Source: an uncultured Collinsella sp.
GTDB taxonomy: Bacteria; Actinomycetota; Coriobacteriia; Coriobacteriales; Coriobacteriaceae
Length of the DNA stretch: 64,000 bases
Assembly (NCBI GenBank): GCA_958408685.1
Contig: CATYLC010000006.1
Location: 1 to 64,000 of the forward strand
Direction: 5' to 3'
Within the stretch, counting starts at the first letter, position 1, and each line of letters opens with the position of its first letter. Shown here in pieces: positions 23,102 to 31,635 of the stretch. Under the pieces are notes generated by a model. It saw only the letters and a list, made by a program, of their open reading frames with translations. It was not told the origin of the DNA and did not search any database. Position numbers and translations under genes: made by a program.

Positions 23102-23827
23102 ATGACGGTCTATGTGACGGGCGATATTCACGGCGGCGTCGACATGCAAAAGCTTCGTGACTGGGATCTTGGGGATGGTCTGACAAGTGACGACTATCTC
23201 ATCATCGCGGGCGACTTTGGCTTTCCGTGGGATTTCTCTGCCGAGGAATGTGCCGACATCGCCTGGCTGGAGTCGCGCCCCTATACCGTGCTGTTTGTCG
23301 ACGGCAACCACGAGCGTTTCGATCACTGGTCGGAGCGCCCCATGGAGCTGTGGCACGGCGGCCTGACGCAGCGTCTGTCGGACACCTCGCCCATCCGACG
23401 CCTGACGCGCGGTGAGGTTTTTGAGCTCGACGGCTCAACGATCTTTACCATGGGCGGCGCCACGAGCGTGGATAAGGAATACCGCATTCCGTATTCCAGC
23501 TGGTGGCCGCAGGAGCTGCCGGACGAGCGCAACTTTGAGGAGGCGCGGGCAAAGCTCGACAGCGTGGGTTGGAAGGTCGACTATGCGATCACCCATACCT
23601 GCTCCACGCGCATGCTTTCGCCCACGCTTTACCCGGCACCTGGCTGGAATTATCCCGATGTCGATCGACTCACCACGTTTTTCGACGAGCTGGAGGACCA
23701 CCTGGACTACAAGCGCTGGTACTACGGGCATTTTCATCGTGACGCCAACCCAGCCGAGTGCCACACCGTGCTCTACGACTGTATTGTCCGCCTGGGCGAC
23801 GAACTCCAGCCCTGGGATGTCGCGTAG
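23102..23827 (+). CDS. Calcineurin-like metallophosphoesterase
   Basis: 241 residues. Metal-binding motifs appear in order: VTGDIHGGVD (residues 4-13), IAGDFGFPWD, VDGNHERFDHW, TMGGATSVD, ITHTCSTRM and YYGHFHRDA. This is the full set for a dinuclear phosphoesterase, but the substrate is unknown. I chose the ATG at 23102, after AGGGAAG. It is transcribed toward the gluQRS gene. Confidence 0.85.
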   Translation: MTVYVTGDIHGGVDMQKLRDWDLGDGLTSDDYLIIAGDFGFPWDFSAEECADIAWLESRPYTVLFVDGNHERFDHWSERPMELWHGGLTQRLSDTSPIRRLTRGEVFELDGSTIFTMGGATSVDKEYRIPYSSWWPQELPDERNFEEARAKLDSVGWKVDYAITHTCSTRMLSPTLYPAPGWNYPDVDRLTTFFDELEDHLDYKRWYYGHFHRDANPAECHTVLYDCIVRLGDELQPWDVA

Positions 23828-23842
23828 GGGCGGGGTGGCTGG

Positions 23843-24844
23843 CTACTCGACCGTTACAGTGATGTTTTCCCGATGCGTGCGGATAACATCCCAGCTAAAG
23901 TGCTCGACCAGCTGCTCGGCAGAGCGCGGTGTGGCGTCCGGCGCGATGCCTGTTTGCCCGGCGAGCCAGCCCAGTAGTGCCTCGGGCGCGCCAAAGCGGG
24001 TGCGGAGCTCGCCCAGGTCCAGGTCGCGGTCGCGCTTGGAAAGGCGGCGCCCGTCCGGCGACATGAGCAGCGGAATGTGCGCGTAGTGCGGCGTGGGAAG
24101 TTCCAGCAAATGCTGCAGGTAGATTTGGCGCGGCGTGGAGCCCAGCAGATCGCATCCGCGCACGACCTCGGTGACGCCCATGGCAGCGTCGTCGACCACC
24201 ACGGCTAGCTGGTAGGCAAAAACGCCGTCGCTGCGGCGCACCAAAAAGTCGCCGCATTCGGTGGCGAGTGCTTCGCATTGGGCTCCATACGTGCGGTCCA
24301 CGAATTCGATCACATCGTTTGCGAGGTCGTCGACGGCGGGTACGCGCAGGCGCGTGGCCGGAGCGCGCAGAGCGCTGCGGCGGGCAACCTCCTCGGCAGA
24401 AAGGTCTCGGCAGGCGCCGCGGTAGATGGGCGTGCCGTCGCTGGCGTGCGGCGCGCTCGCGGCGTGGAGTTCGGCACGCGTGCAAAAACAGGGATAGGTG
24501 AGGCCGGCGTCTTGCAGCTGACGCAGGGCGTCCTCGTACAGATCCAGGCGATCGTGCTGGTAGTAGGGGCCTTCGTCCCACTCCAGTCCCAGCCAGGCCA
24601 GGTCGTCAATCAATTGAGTGGCAAGTTCCGGGCGCTTGCAGCGATCGTCCAGGTCCTCGATACGCAACACGATGCTGCCGCCCTGGCTGCGGGCCGAAAG
24701 CCATGCGCACAGGCAGCTGAACACGTTGCCCAAGTGCATGCGGCCCGAGGGCGACGGGGCAAAGCGGCCCACGACGGGGGTGGGCACTGCCGTTGCTGGT
24801 GCGTCCGCGGCGGGCGTTGCTATGTTGCGTGTTTTGATATCCAT
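23843..24844 (-). CDS. gluQ: Glutamyl-Q tRNA(Asp) synthetase
   Basis: 333 residues. A class I synthetase catalytic core without the anticodon-binding domain: HIGH-like GRFAPSPSGRMHLGN near residue 27, IEDLDD, a zinc site CFC then YRGAC, and KMSKS-like RRLSKRDRDL. GluQRS attaches glutamate to queuosine in tRNA-Asp. The ATG at 24844 begins MDIKTRN; no Shine-Dalgarno is visible and a TATACT box ends 7 bp before it, so the mRNA may be leaderless. A longer frame upstream is rejected because it would cross that promoter. Confidence 0.9.
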   Translation of the reverse strand: MDIKTRNIATPAADAPATAVPTPVVGRFAPSPSGRMHLGNVFSCLCAWLSARSQGGSIVLRIEDLDDRCKRPELATQLIDDLAWLGLEWDEGPYYQHDRLDLYEDALRQLQDAGLTYPCFCTRAELHAASAPHASDGTPIYRGACRDLSAEEVARRSALRAPATRLRVPAVDDLANDVIEFVDRTYGAQCEALATECGDFLVRRSDGVFAYQLAVVVDDAAMGVTEVVRGCDLLGSTPRQIYLQHLLELPTPHYAHIPLLMSPDGRRLSKRDRDLDLGELRTRFGAPEALLGWLAGQTGIAPDATPRSAEQLVEHFSWDVIRTHRENITVTVE

Positions 24845-24851
24845 GCGGATG

Positions 24852-24857
24852 AGTATA
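24852..24857 (-). promoter_or_regulatory. -10 box of gluQ placed for a leaderless transcript
   Basis: TATACT on the minus strand, 7 bp before the gluQ ATG. Initiation at the usual distance would fall at or within 2 nt of the start codon. Confidence 0.45.
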
Positions 24858-24980
24858 GCGCGGGGCTTGGCAGGGAAGGCGTTGCCGCGCTCACAAGTTG
24901 GCGGCGGTGCGCATTGCGCACGGTGGGTTTGCGGCTCAAGGTCTCGATCGCTGCGTACCGACTTAGCCTCACAAACGACA

Positions 24981-25016
24981 GAAACCCCGGCAGCTCTTCG
25001 CAACTGCCGGGGTTTC
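24981..25016. other. 13-bp perfect hairpin in the gluQ-DUF2207 gap
   Basis: GAAACCCCGGCAG (24981-24993) pairs with CTGCCGGGGTTTC (25004-25016). On the minus strand it is followed by TGTCGTTTG, a weak terminator tail. The 515-bp gap (24845-25359) otherwise shows the REP-like palindrome at 25192 and AAAGGA before the next gene. Confidence 0.45.
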
Positions 25017-25191
25017 CGCGGAAAAGGGGGACATGATCCTCGAGCGAACGGCAAAGGGGCAAACCGTTTTCGCTCAACTGCTTTATGCCCCTCGGCTGGC
25101 GGCTCAGTCAGCGCATGCCGCGCCCACACAAAGCCGCTACACCTGTGACGGAGCTGTGAAGTGGTATCTATTGCTGGCGCAGGCCATGCCA

Positions 25192-25245
25192 AGGGTGTCC
25201 CTAATGACTGGTCATTTAAGAACGTCCCCAATGACTGGCTGTTGG
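25192..25245. repeat. REP-like palindrome, 'AATGACTGGTCATT' family, copy 1
   Basis: Contains AATGACTGGTCATT (25203-25216), then AAGAACGTCCCCAATGACTGG. The minus-strand sequence of 27377-27427 aligns to it almost base for base, so the two copies are inverted around the DUF2207 gene. Confidence 0.75.
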
Positions 25246-25359
25246 GGTGCGGGTGTGACTTTCATCCCGTTTGGCGCTCCGGTCGCCTAGATGTTCGTCA
25301 TGCGTACCCGCAAACGTGGGACAATGGCGCTGTTGGTTTTACAGACAAAGGATGTGCCC

Positions 25360-27303
25360 ATGAACGACCCCGTTGCCAAAACCTGTCGGCAGCGCCGCCT
25401 GTTTGCGCGATTTGCTTCCGTCTGCGCACTCGTCGCGCTTGCATTGCTGCTACTGCCCGCCGCCGCACACGCCGACGGTTATTCCATGACCCAAACCTAT
25501 ATCAGTGCCACGGTTGAGGCCGATGGATCGCTGACCGTTGTCGAGGGACGCCAGTTTGATTTCGACGACGACATCAACGGCGTGTTTTGGGAGATCAATA
25601 CGGGCACCAACCAGCAGGGCGGCACGGCGGGCGTTGACGTGCTGAGTGTCGAGGAAGAGGACACCGCGTTTAACAAAGTCGATAGCGCGAACAAGGGCGA
25701 TTCTGGCGTCTACACGGTCGAGCAGACCGGTGACGGCGTAAGGATTAAGGTGTTCAGCCCTCACGAGAGCGGCGACAGCGCGATCTATTACGTGAGCTAC
25801 ACCATGACCGGTGCGGTCATGAACTGGGCCGATACCGCCGAGCTCTACTGGAAGTTCGTGGGTGACGGCTGGTCTGCGGATTCCGACGATGTCGAGATGG
25901 AAGTGCGCTTCGCAAATGCCGCTGCCGGGACGGCGGCCGTCAAGGGCGATAACTTCCGCGCATGGGGCCACGGCCCGCTGACGGGCGATGTATCGCTCGA
26001 TGCGGACGAACCCATGGTCACCTATACCATTCCCTGCGTGCATCAGGGCGAATTCGCCGAGGCACGCATCGCCTTCCCCGGCGACTGGGTGCCGCAGCTT
26101 GCCGCTTCGGGCGAAGAGCGCATGTCAACGATCCTGAGCGAAGAGAAGGAATGGGCCGACGAAGCTAACGCCCGCCGCGCTCACGCTCGCATGATTGCCA
26201 ATGCACTTGCCGCGCTAAGTGTTGTTGCGGCGGTGGCCTTTACCGGCACAATCGTTATGCTCAAGCTGCGCAAGCGCAAGCCCAAGCCGCTTTTCCAGGA
26301 CGAATATTTCCGCGATGTGCCTTCGGCCGACCATCCCGCCGTGCTTTCGGCCCTCATGAGCTGGAACGAGGTGCCCGATCAGGCATATATCGCCACGCTT
26401 ATGAAGCTCACCGACGACCGTGTGATCAAGCTGGAGCAGGCGACCGTGACCAAGGCCAAGAAGGGTCTGTTGGGGCGTGAAAAAGAAGAGCAGACGTATC
26501 GCGTGACGGTGAGTGATGCGGGCTGGAAGTCGGCCAAGGGCATTGACCACATGGTGCTCAAGGTCTTCTTTGCCGGTGCTAAGCCTGACGAGAACGGTGA
26601 CCGTTCGCGCGCGTTCGACGAGCTGCAGCACTACGTCAAGCAGCACGCTACACCCGTGGGTGATAAGCTCGAGGACTATCAGAATACCGTTAAGGGCAAG
26701 CTGGCCGATAGCGAGTACGTTGCCTCGGACGGCATTGTTGCAATGGTGTTTTGCCTGGTTCTTGGTATCCTGATTGCCTTTGTTCCCGTGGGATCCATCT
26801 TCTTTACCGACGGCGCACAGGCGAACATTATAGCCGCGGTTATCTCGGTGCCGATTGTGCTGGTGGGTATTGGCGTGGGCCTTACGTTCCGCCGCTTTAC
26901 GCCGGAGGGCGCCGAGGTGGCGGCTCGCTGCAAGGCACTTAAGCATTGGCTCGAGGACTTCACTCGTCTAAAGGAAGCCGTCCCGGGCGATCTGGTGCTG
27001 TGGAACAAGCTGCTGGTGATGGGCGTTGCCCTGGGCGTTTCGAAAGAAGTGCTGCGACAGCTGGCCGAGGCCGTGCCTGCGGACCTGCGCAGCAGCGACG
27101 ATTTCTACGACAACTACCCCTGCTACTGGTGGTACTACCATCATTACGGTACCGAGTCCCCGCTCGATTCATTCGATGACGTGTATCACGAGACCATCCG
27201 TGAGCTGGCGTCGAGTTCCGATAGCTCGAGCGGCGGCGGAGGCGGTGGCTTCTCGGGCGGCGGAGGCGGCGGCGTCGGCGGAGGCGGCGGCGGAACGTTC
27301 TAG
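25360..27303 (+). CDS. DUF2207 membrane protein with Gly-rich C-terminus
   Basis: 647 residues. A signal peptide or anchor (FASVCALVALALLLLPAAAHA, about 15-35) leads to an extracytoplasmic DUF2207 beta-rich domain (VEADGSLTVVEGRQFDFDDDINGVFWEI, about 45-250). A membrane helix near residues 285-305, a cytoplasmic region, two more helices (GIVAMVFCLVLGILIAFVP, IIAAVISVPIVLVGIGVGL, about 460-510) and a Ser/Gly-rich tail follow. This is the standard layout of the family, whose function is unknown. I chose the ATG at 25360 after AAAGGA. A terminator follows. Confidence 0.88.
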   Translation: MNDPVAKTCRQRRLFARFASVCALVALALLLLPAAAHADGYSMTQTYISATVEADGSLTVVEGRQFDFDDDINGVFWEINTGTNQQGGTAGVDVLSVEEEDTAFNKVDSANKGDSGVYTVEQTGDGVRIKVFSPHESGDSAIYYVSYTMTGAVMNWADTAELYWKFVGDGWSADSDDVEMEVRFANAAAGTAAVKGDNFRAWGHGPLTGDVSLDADEPMVTYTIPCVHQGEFAEARIAFPGDWVPQLAASGEERMSTILSEEKEWADEANARRAHARMIANALAALSVVAAVAFTGTIVMLKLRKRKPKPLFQDEYFRDVPSADHPAVLSALMSWNEVPDQAYIATLMKLTDDRVIKLEQATVTKAKKGLLGREKEEQTYRVTVSDAGWKSAKGIDHMVLKVFFAGAKPDENGDRSRAFDELQHYVKQHATPVGDKLEDYQNTVKGKLADSEYVASDGIVAMVFCLVLGILIAFVPVGSIFFTDGAQANIIAAVISVPIVLVGIGVGLTFRRFTPEGAEVAARCKALKHWLEDFTRLKEAVPGDLVLWNKLLVMGVALGVSKEVLRQLAEAVPADLRSSDDFYDNYPCYWWYYHHYGTESPLDSFDDVYHETIRELASSSDSSSGGGGGGFSGGGGGGVGGGGGGTF

Positions 27304-27317
27304 CGAGTTCTGATTTT

Positions 27318-27365
27318 TGGGATGGATCTTCTCCGGCGACTGCCGACGGATCCATCCCATTTTTA
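27318..27365 (+). terminator. Terminator of the DUF2207 gene
   Basis: TGGGATGGATC (27318-27328) pairs with GATCCATCCCA (27349-27359), followed by TTTTTA. Confidence 0.85.
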
Positions 27366-27376
27366 TGCGCTACCTA

Positions 27377-27427
27377 CGAAGACTGTCCCCAACGACTAGT
27401 CACTGGGGACGTTCCTAAATGACTAGG
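27377..27427. repeat. REP-like palindrome, 'AATGACTGGTCATT' family, copy 2 (inverted)
   Basis: GACTGTCCCCAACGACTAGT followed by CACTGGGGACGTTCC and AAATGACTAG. It is the inverted counterpart of 25192-25245. Confidence 0.75.
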
Positions 27428-27441
27428 TATGGCTGCCAGGT

Positions 27442-28083
27442 TTAGGCTGTTAGATCGAGTTCGTAGAGGAAGCTTTCGCGCGGCATGTCGTGACGGCGCT
27501 CTTCGCGGTTGGCGCGGTGCGTGGCCGTGCGCTTAAAGCCGTGCAGCTCGTAGAACTTCCACGAGCAGTTGGAGTCGGTGTACAGGTGCGCCCTCGTCGC
27601 TCCAAGCGAGGACAGGTGCGAGACGGCGGCATCGAGCAGAACCGTGCCAACGCCCGGGCCATGGACATCGCGATCCACGGCAAGCAGCGTGACCTCGTTG
27701 TCGTGCGGCAACGGGCTGCTCTCGAGCAGGCGGTTGTTGGTTCGAATGGTTGCGCGCACAAACGAGAGGTACTCGGCGCAGGCATCGGGCTCTAGCTCAC
27801 GCATCTGCGATAGCAGCGCGCGTTCGGTATCCATCCAATGTTCCTTAACGGTGGCGCCGGAGCTCTGTCTCGCACGCGCGAGCGAAATACCACGCGCCTG
27901 ACCGTCGATTACGGCAACCTGTGAAAACGTCGACGACGAAAGGCAGTAGGCGAGGTCGCACGCGGCCTCAAGGCGGTTGTACTCATCGTTATCCGAATTG
28001 TTATGCCAAAGCTGCTGCAGAATCAGCGCGATGGCGTCGAAGTCTTCGGTATCAAACGGTCGGTAGAGAACCCGCGAGACCAT
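27442..28083 (-). CDS. GNAT-family N-acetyltransferase
   Basis: 213 residues with a GNAT fold. The acetyl-CoA loop is in LLAVDRDVHGPGVGTVLLDAAVSHLSSLG (about residues 132-160), followed by ARAHLYTDSNCSWKFYELHGFKRT, the typical final strands. The N-terminal 60 residues also match a GNAT start (YRPFDTEDFDAIALIL). Substrate unknown. It is convergent with the DUF2207 gene and divergent from purH. Confidence 0.85.
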   Translation of the reverse strand: MVSRVLYRPFDTEDFDAIALILQQLWHNNSDNDEYNRLEAACDLAYCLSSSTFSQVAVIDGQARGISLARARQSSGATVKEHWMDTERALLSQMRELEPDACAEYLSFVRATIRTNNRLLESSPLPHDNEVTLLAVDRDVHGPGVGTVLLDAAVSHLSSLGATRAHLYTDSNCSWKFYELHGFKRTATHRANREERRHDMPRESFLYELDLTA

Positions 28084-28360
28084 GGTGCCTCTTTCTTTCG
28101 CGGATGCATATCGAGCACAGTTCTACCACGCCATTGGCATCTAATTATGGTGCCCCTGTGTTCCATGAACTCACCGTGCCCGGTGCCGTGCCCATCCCCT
28201 CTGCTCGCAAACTTTTTCTGCATATGCGCCCGTTGCGGGGTGCATCGATGCGCTCGATGCGCTACATTAAATCAGTATTTTCAATGCCGCTGCGCGAGCG
28301 CTGCAGATCGACGTATCACCGACTCACAGAGCACGGCGGCGTACCAGACAGGAGGACTGC

Positions 28361-29968
28361 ATGGGATCTGATGTGAAGATCGCACGCGCGTTGATCTCGG
28401 TTACCGATAAGACGGGCGTCGTCGATTTCGCACGGACGCTGGTTGACGACTTTGGCGTCGAGATCATCTCTACGGGCGGCACGGCTCGTGCCATCGAGGA
28501 CGCGGGCGTTCCCGTAACCCCCATCGAGGAGTTCACGGGCTATCCCGAGATGATGGACGGCCGCGTTAAGACCCTGCACCCCAAGGTTCATGGCGCGCTG
28601 CTGGCCCGCCGCGATTCCGAGCAGCACATGCAGGAGGCGGCTCAGCACGGCATTAAGCTGATCGACCTGGTCGTCGTCAACCTGTACGAGTTCGAGAAGA
28701 CCGTCGCCAACCCTGAGGTCACCTTCGCGGACGCCATCGAGCACATCGACATCGGTGGCCCCTCCATGCTGCGCTCTGCCGCCAAGAACGCCACGAGCGT
28801 TACCGTCATTTCCGATCCGGCCGACTATGATGCCGTCCTGGCCGAGATGCACGAGACCGGTGGCTGCACCACGCTTTCCACCCGTCGTCGCCTGCAGGTG
28901 AAGGTCTACCAGACCACCGCCGCCTACGACACGGCCATCTCCCGCTGGCTCGCCGCCCAGGCAAGCGACGTGGCGGACACCTCTGCCAAGCTCGAGATTT
29001 CGCTGGAGAAGGTCGACGACCTGCGCTATGGCGAGAACCCGCAGCAGAAAGCCACAGTCTATCGCTTTGCCGAGGGCTGCGAGAACACCGCGAGCTCGCA
29101 GTTCCCGCTCGTGGGCTCCAAGCAGATCCAGGGCAAGCCGCTCAGCTACAACAACTATCTGGATGCCGACGCCGCTTGGAACCTGGTCCGCGAGTTCGAC
29201 GAGCCGGCCTGCGTAATCCTCAAGCACCAGAACCCCTGCGGTTCCGCCGTTGCCGAGGACATCACGGCTGCCTACGACCGCGCTTTTGCCTGCGATCCCA
29301 AGAGCGCCTTCGGCGGCATCATCGCCTGCAACCGCGAGGTTCCCTTTGATCTGGTTGAGCACTTTGCCGATCAGAACAAGCAGTTCGTCGAGGTCATCAT
29401 CGCCCCGAGCTACACCGCCGAGGCGCTCGAGCGCATGGCCAAGCGCCCCAACCTGCGCGTGTTGGCGACCGGCGGCGTGGACCACGGCGCTCAGGTGGAG
29501 CTGCGCTCCGTCGACGGCGGCATGCTGGTGCAGGAGGTCGACCACGTGACCGAGGATCCCGCGACCTTTACGTTCCCCACCGACCGCAAGCCCACCGACG
29601 CCGAGATGGCCGAGCTCGAGTTTGCCTGGAAGGTCTGCAAGGGCGTTAAGTCCAACGCCATCCTGGTCTCCAAGGGTAAGGCCGGCATTGGCATGGGCCC
29701 CGGTCAGCCCAACCGCGTTGACTCCGCACTGCTGGCCTGCGAGCGTGCCGAGGACTTCTGCGAGCGTGAGGGCGTGGAGAAGGGCGGCTTTGCCTGCGCA
29801 AGTGACGCATTCTTCCCGTTCCGCGACAACGTCGACGTGCTTGCCGCGCACGGCGTGACCTGCATCATCCAGCCCGGCGGCTCCAAGCGCGATGACGAGA
29901 GCATTCAGGCCTGCAACGAGCACAATATTGCTATGGTCTTTACCGGCGCCCGCCACTTTAGGCACTAA
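28361..29968 (+). CDS. purH: Bifunctional AICAR transformylase/IMP cyclohydrolase
   Basis: 535 residues. The N-terminal MGS-like cyclohydrolase domain (about 1-200) has ISVTDKTGVVDFA, STGGTARAIEDAG and HIDIGGPSMLRSAAKN. The transformylase domain follows (LRYGENPQQKA, GKPLSYNNYLDADAAWNLV, LKHQNPCG, CDPKSAFGGIIACNREV, SDAFFPFRDNVD, IQPGGSKRD). It makes the last two steps of IMP synthesis and consumes the AICAR released by HisH/HisF. AGGAGG precedes the ATG. No purine riboswitch was seen in the 277-bp upstream gap. A terminator follows. Confidence 0.97.
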   Translation: MGSDVKIARALISVTDKTGVVDFARTLVDDFGVEIISTGGTARAIEDAGVPVTPIEEFTGYPEMMDGRVKTLHPKVHGALLARRDSEQHMQEAAQHGIKLIDLVVVNLYEFEKTVANPEVTFADAIEHIDIGGPSMLRSAAKNATSVTVISDPADYDAVLAEMHETGGCTTLSTRRRLQVKVYQTTAAYDTAISRWLAAQASDVADTSAKLEISLEKVDDLRYGENPQQKATVYRFAEGCENTASSQFPLVGSKQIQGKPLSYNNYLDADAAWNLVREFDEPACVILKHQNPCGSAVAEDITAAYDRAFACDPKSAFGGIIACNREVPFDLVEHFADQNKQFVEVIIAPSYTAEALERMAKRPNLRVLATGGVDHGAQVELRSVDGGMLVQEVDHVTEDPATFTFPTDRKPTDAEMAELEFAWKVCKGVKSNAILVSKGKAGIGMGPGQPNRVDSALLACERAEDFCEREGVEKGGFACASDAFFPFRDNVDVLAAHGVTCIIQPGGSKRDDESIQACNEHNIAMVFTGARHFRH

Positions 29969-29997
29969 GTTTCGCCCCGGAACAAAATAATCTCTGC

Positions 29998-30033
29998 AAA
30001 AGACGGCTGCTCCGTTTGGAGGGCCGTCTTTTT
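29998..30033 (+). terminator. purH terminator
   Basis: AAAAGACGGC (29998-30007) pairs with GCCGTCTTTT (30023-30032), followed by more T. Confidence 0.9.
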
Positions 30034-30073
30034 GGTATAAAAGGACGGAATGACTAACACGAAAGGTACAACC

Positions 30074-30781
30074 ATGCCCCAGATTGATGATGCCGAGCTG
30101 TTTGGCAATGCCGAGGATCAGCGTGCGTACGAGGACTTTTGCGCCAATCAGGAGGCGGTCGAGAAGTTCACGCTCGACAAGCCCGCGCTTGTCTGCCGTT
30201 GGCGCATGTCCAACAAAAAGGTGCCCATGCTCAACCGCCACATTCGCGCACTGTCCGAGCGCCTGGTGCAGGGCGAGCCGCTTACCCATAACATGCTCAG
30301 CTGGGCTAAACAGCACGTTGAGTGGTCGCTTGCCGAGGGCGATTACACTGCGCACGACGGCGTACTCATGCTGGTGATCGACGTCAATGGCAACGCCGCC
30401 ATGACGGTGGGCGAGTACGAGCCGCTGGCCGATACGTCGGCTAAGGCGCTACGTGCCCGCTCCGCCGAGGCCCGCTCCGAGGCCGACGAAACCGGCGTGG
30501 CGCCCGAGCTGCTCGCCGCCGTCGATAACGGCGAGCTGGCCTTTGTGGCGCCGGCGGACGAGTGCCTGTGCGGCACGGCGACGCTCATCGAGCAGCTGGC
30601 CCAGACCAAGGGCATCCCGGTCACGCGCGTAGACATTCCCGCGCAGCTCAAGGGTGCGCTGTTTCTGGTGAGCGACGAGCACGGTGTGGTTGCCGCCGCC
30701 GACTCCGACGCCGCCGACTCCGACGCCGCCACGGTCGCCTTCTTCGCCGAAGGCTACGAAAAGCTCCGTGCCCGCCGCTAA
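30074..30781 (+). CDS. Conserved-looking hypothetical protein
   Basis: 235 residues, acidic, with no membrane segment. The middle is globular (CRWRMSNKKVPMLNRHIRALSERL, then LMLVIDVNGNAAMTVGEYEPL), and a small repeated DSDAA stretch lies near the C-terminus. I chose the ATG at 30074, with GAAAGG upstream, over the frame start at 30050. A faint resemblance to PLP fold-IV enzymes was considered (DECLCGTATLIEQL) but cannot be supported. It stands between the purH terminator and a two-component pair. Family not recognised. Confidence 0.7.
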   Translation: MPQIDDAELFGNAEDQRAYEDFCANQEAVEKFTLDKPALVCRWRMSNKKVPMLNRHIRALSERLVQGEPLTHNMLSWAKQHVEWSLAEGDYTAHDGVLMLVIDVNGNAAMTVGEYEPLADTSAKALRARSAEARSEADETGVAPELLAAVDNGELAFVAPADECLCGTATLIEQLAQTKGIPVTRVDIPAQLKGALFLVSDEHGVVAAADSDAADSDAATVAFFAEGYEKLRARR

Positions 30782-30954
30782 ATGATGTTTCTGGGACGGG
30801 GATTAAAAACTCATTTAATTCCCGTGCTCGTCGCGAGCGAGGGGCAAGCCTCTGCCACTCGCGAACAGTTCTGTCACTTTGGTGCCGCGTGAGGCGCGTA
30901 TCTGCGGATCCGCGGTCATAATGGGGCAAGACAACCAAGAGGGGGGCGGAATCC

Positions 30955-31626
30955 ATGGCGCTAATCTATATCGTTGAGGACGACGAGCCCATTCGTCGTG
31001 AGCTTATCGACATCCTTGCCCGCGCCGGTTTTGAGGTTGAGGCATGCGAATCGTTTGAGCATGTCTCGTGCGATATTCTCGCCGCCGTGCCCGACCTGGT
31101 GCTGCTCGACCTCACGCTTCCCGTCAAGGACGGCCAGCATATCTGCCACGAGGTTCGCCGCGAATCCGAGGTTCCCATCATCGTCTTCACGTCGCGCGCG
31201 ACCGAGATTGACGAGGTCATGGCCATGACGCACGGCGCGGACGACTTTGTTTCCAAGCCCTACAGCGCCCGTGTGCTCGTGGCGCGCATCAATGCCTTGC
31301 TGCGTCGCACCGCGGCGGCGGGCGAGCGCAGCACGCTCGTCCACAAGGGACTGGAGCTCGACCTCGCACGCTCCATGGTCACCAACACGCAAACGGGCAC
31401 CAGCACCGAGCTCACAAAAAACGAACTGTGTATTCTCTCACTGCTTCTGAGCCGCGCGGGCAAGATTGTTTCGCGCTCGGCCATCATGCAGGATCTGTGG
31501 GGCTCCGACGCCTTCGTGGACGACAATACGCTTACCGTCAACATCAACCGCCTGCGCACCACGCTCGAAAAAATCGGCATCAAGGAGTATTTGACGACGC
31601 ACCGCGGTCAGGGCTATTCGGTCTAG
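30955..31626 (+). CDS. OmpR-family response regulator, BceR-like
   Basis: 223 residues. The receiver has VEDDEPIRRELIDIL, phospho-Asp in LVLLDLTLPVKDG, IVFTSRATE and VSKPYSARVL. The winged helix at about 130-223 has LTKNELCILSLLLSRAGKIVSR, DNTLTVNINRLRTTLEKIG and a final HRGQGYSV. Its spacing and the kinase next door resemble the BceR/GraR group that answers cell-wall-active peptides. The ATG follows GGGGGG. The kinase starts 9 bp later. Confidence 0.92.
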   Translation: MALIYIVEDDEPIRRELIDILARAGFEVEACESFEHVSCDILAAVPDLVLLDLTLPVKDGQHICHEVRRESEVPIIVFTSRATEIDEVMAMTHGADDFVSKPYSARVLVARINALLRRTAAAGERSTLVHKGLELDLARSMVTNTQTGTSTELTKNELCILSLLLSRAGKIVSRSAIMQDLWGSDAFVDDNTLTVNINRLRTTLEKIGIKEYLTTHRGQGYSV

Positions 31627-31635
31627 GGGCCGGCT

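Noticed and set aside
28084..28360. Purine riboswitch before purH
   Set aside because: The conserved three-way-junction motifs are absent.
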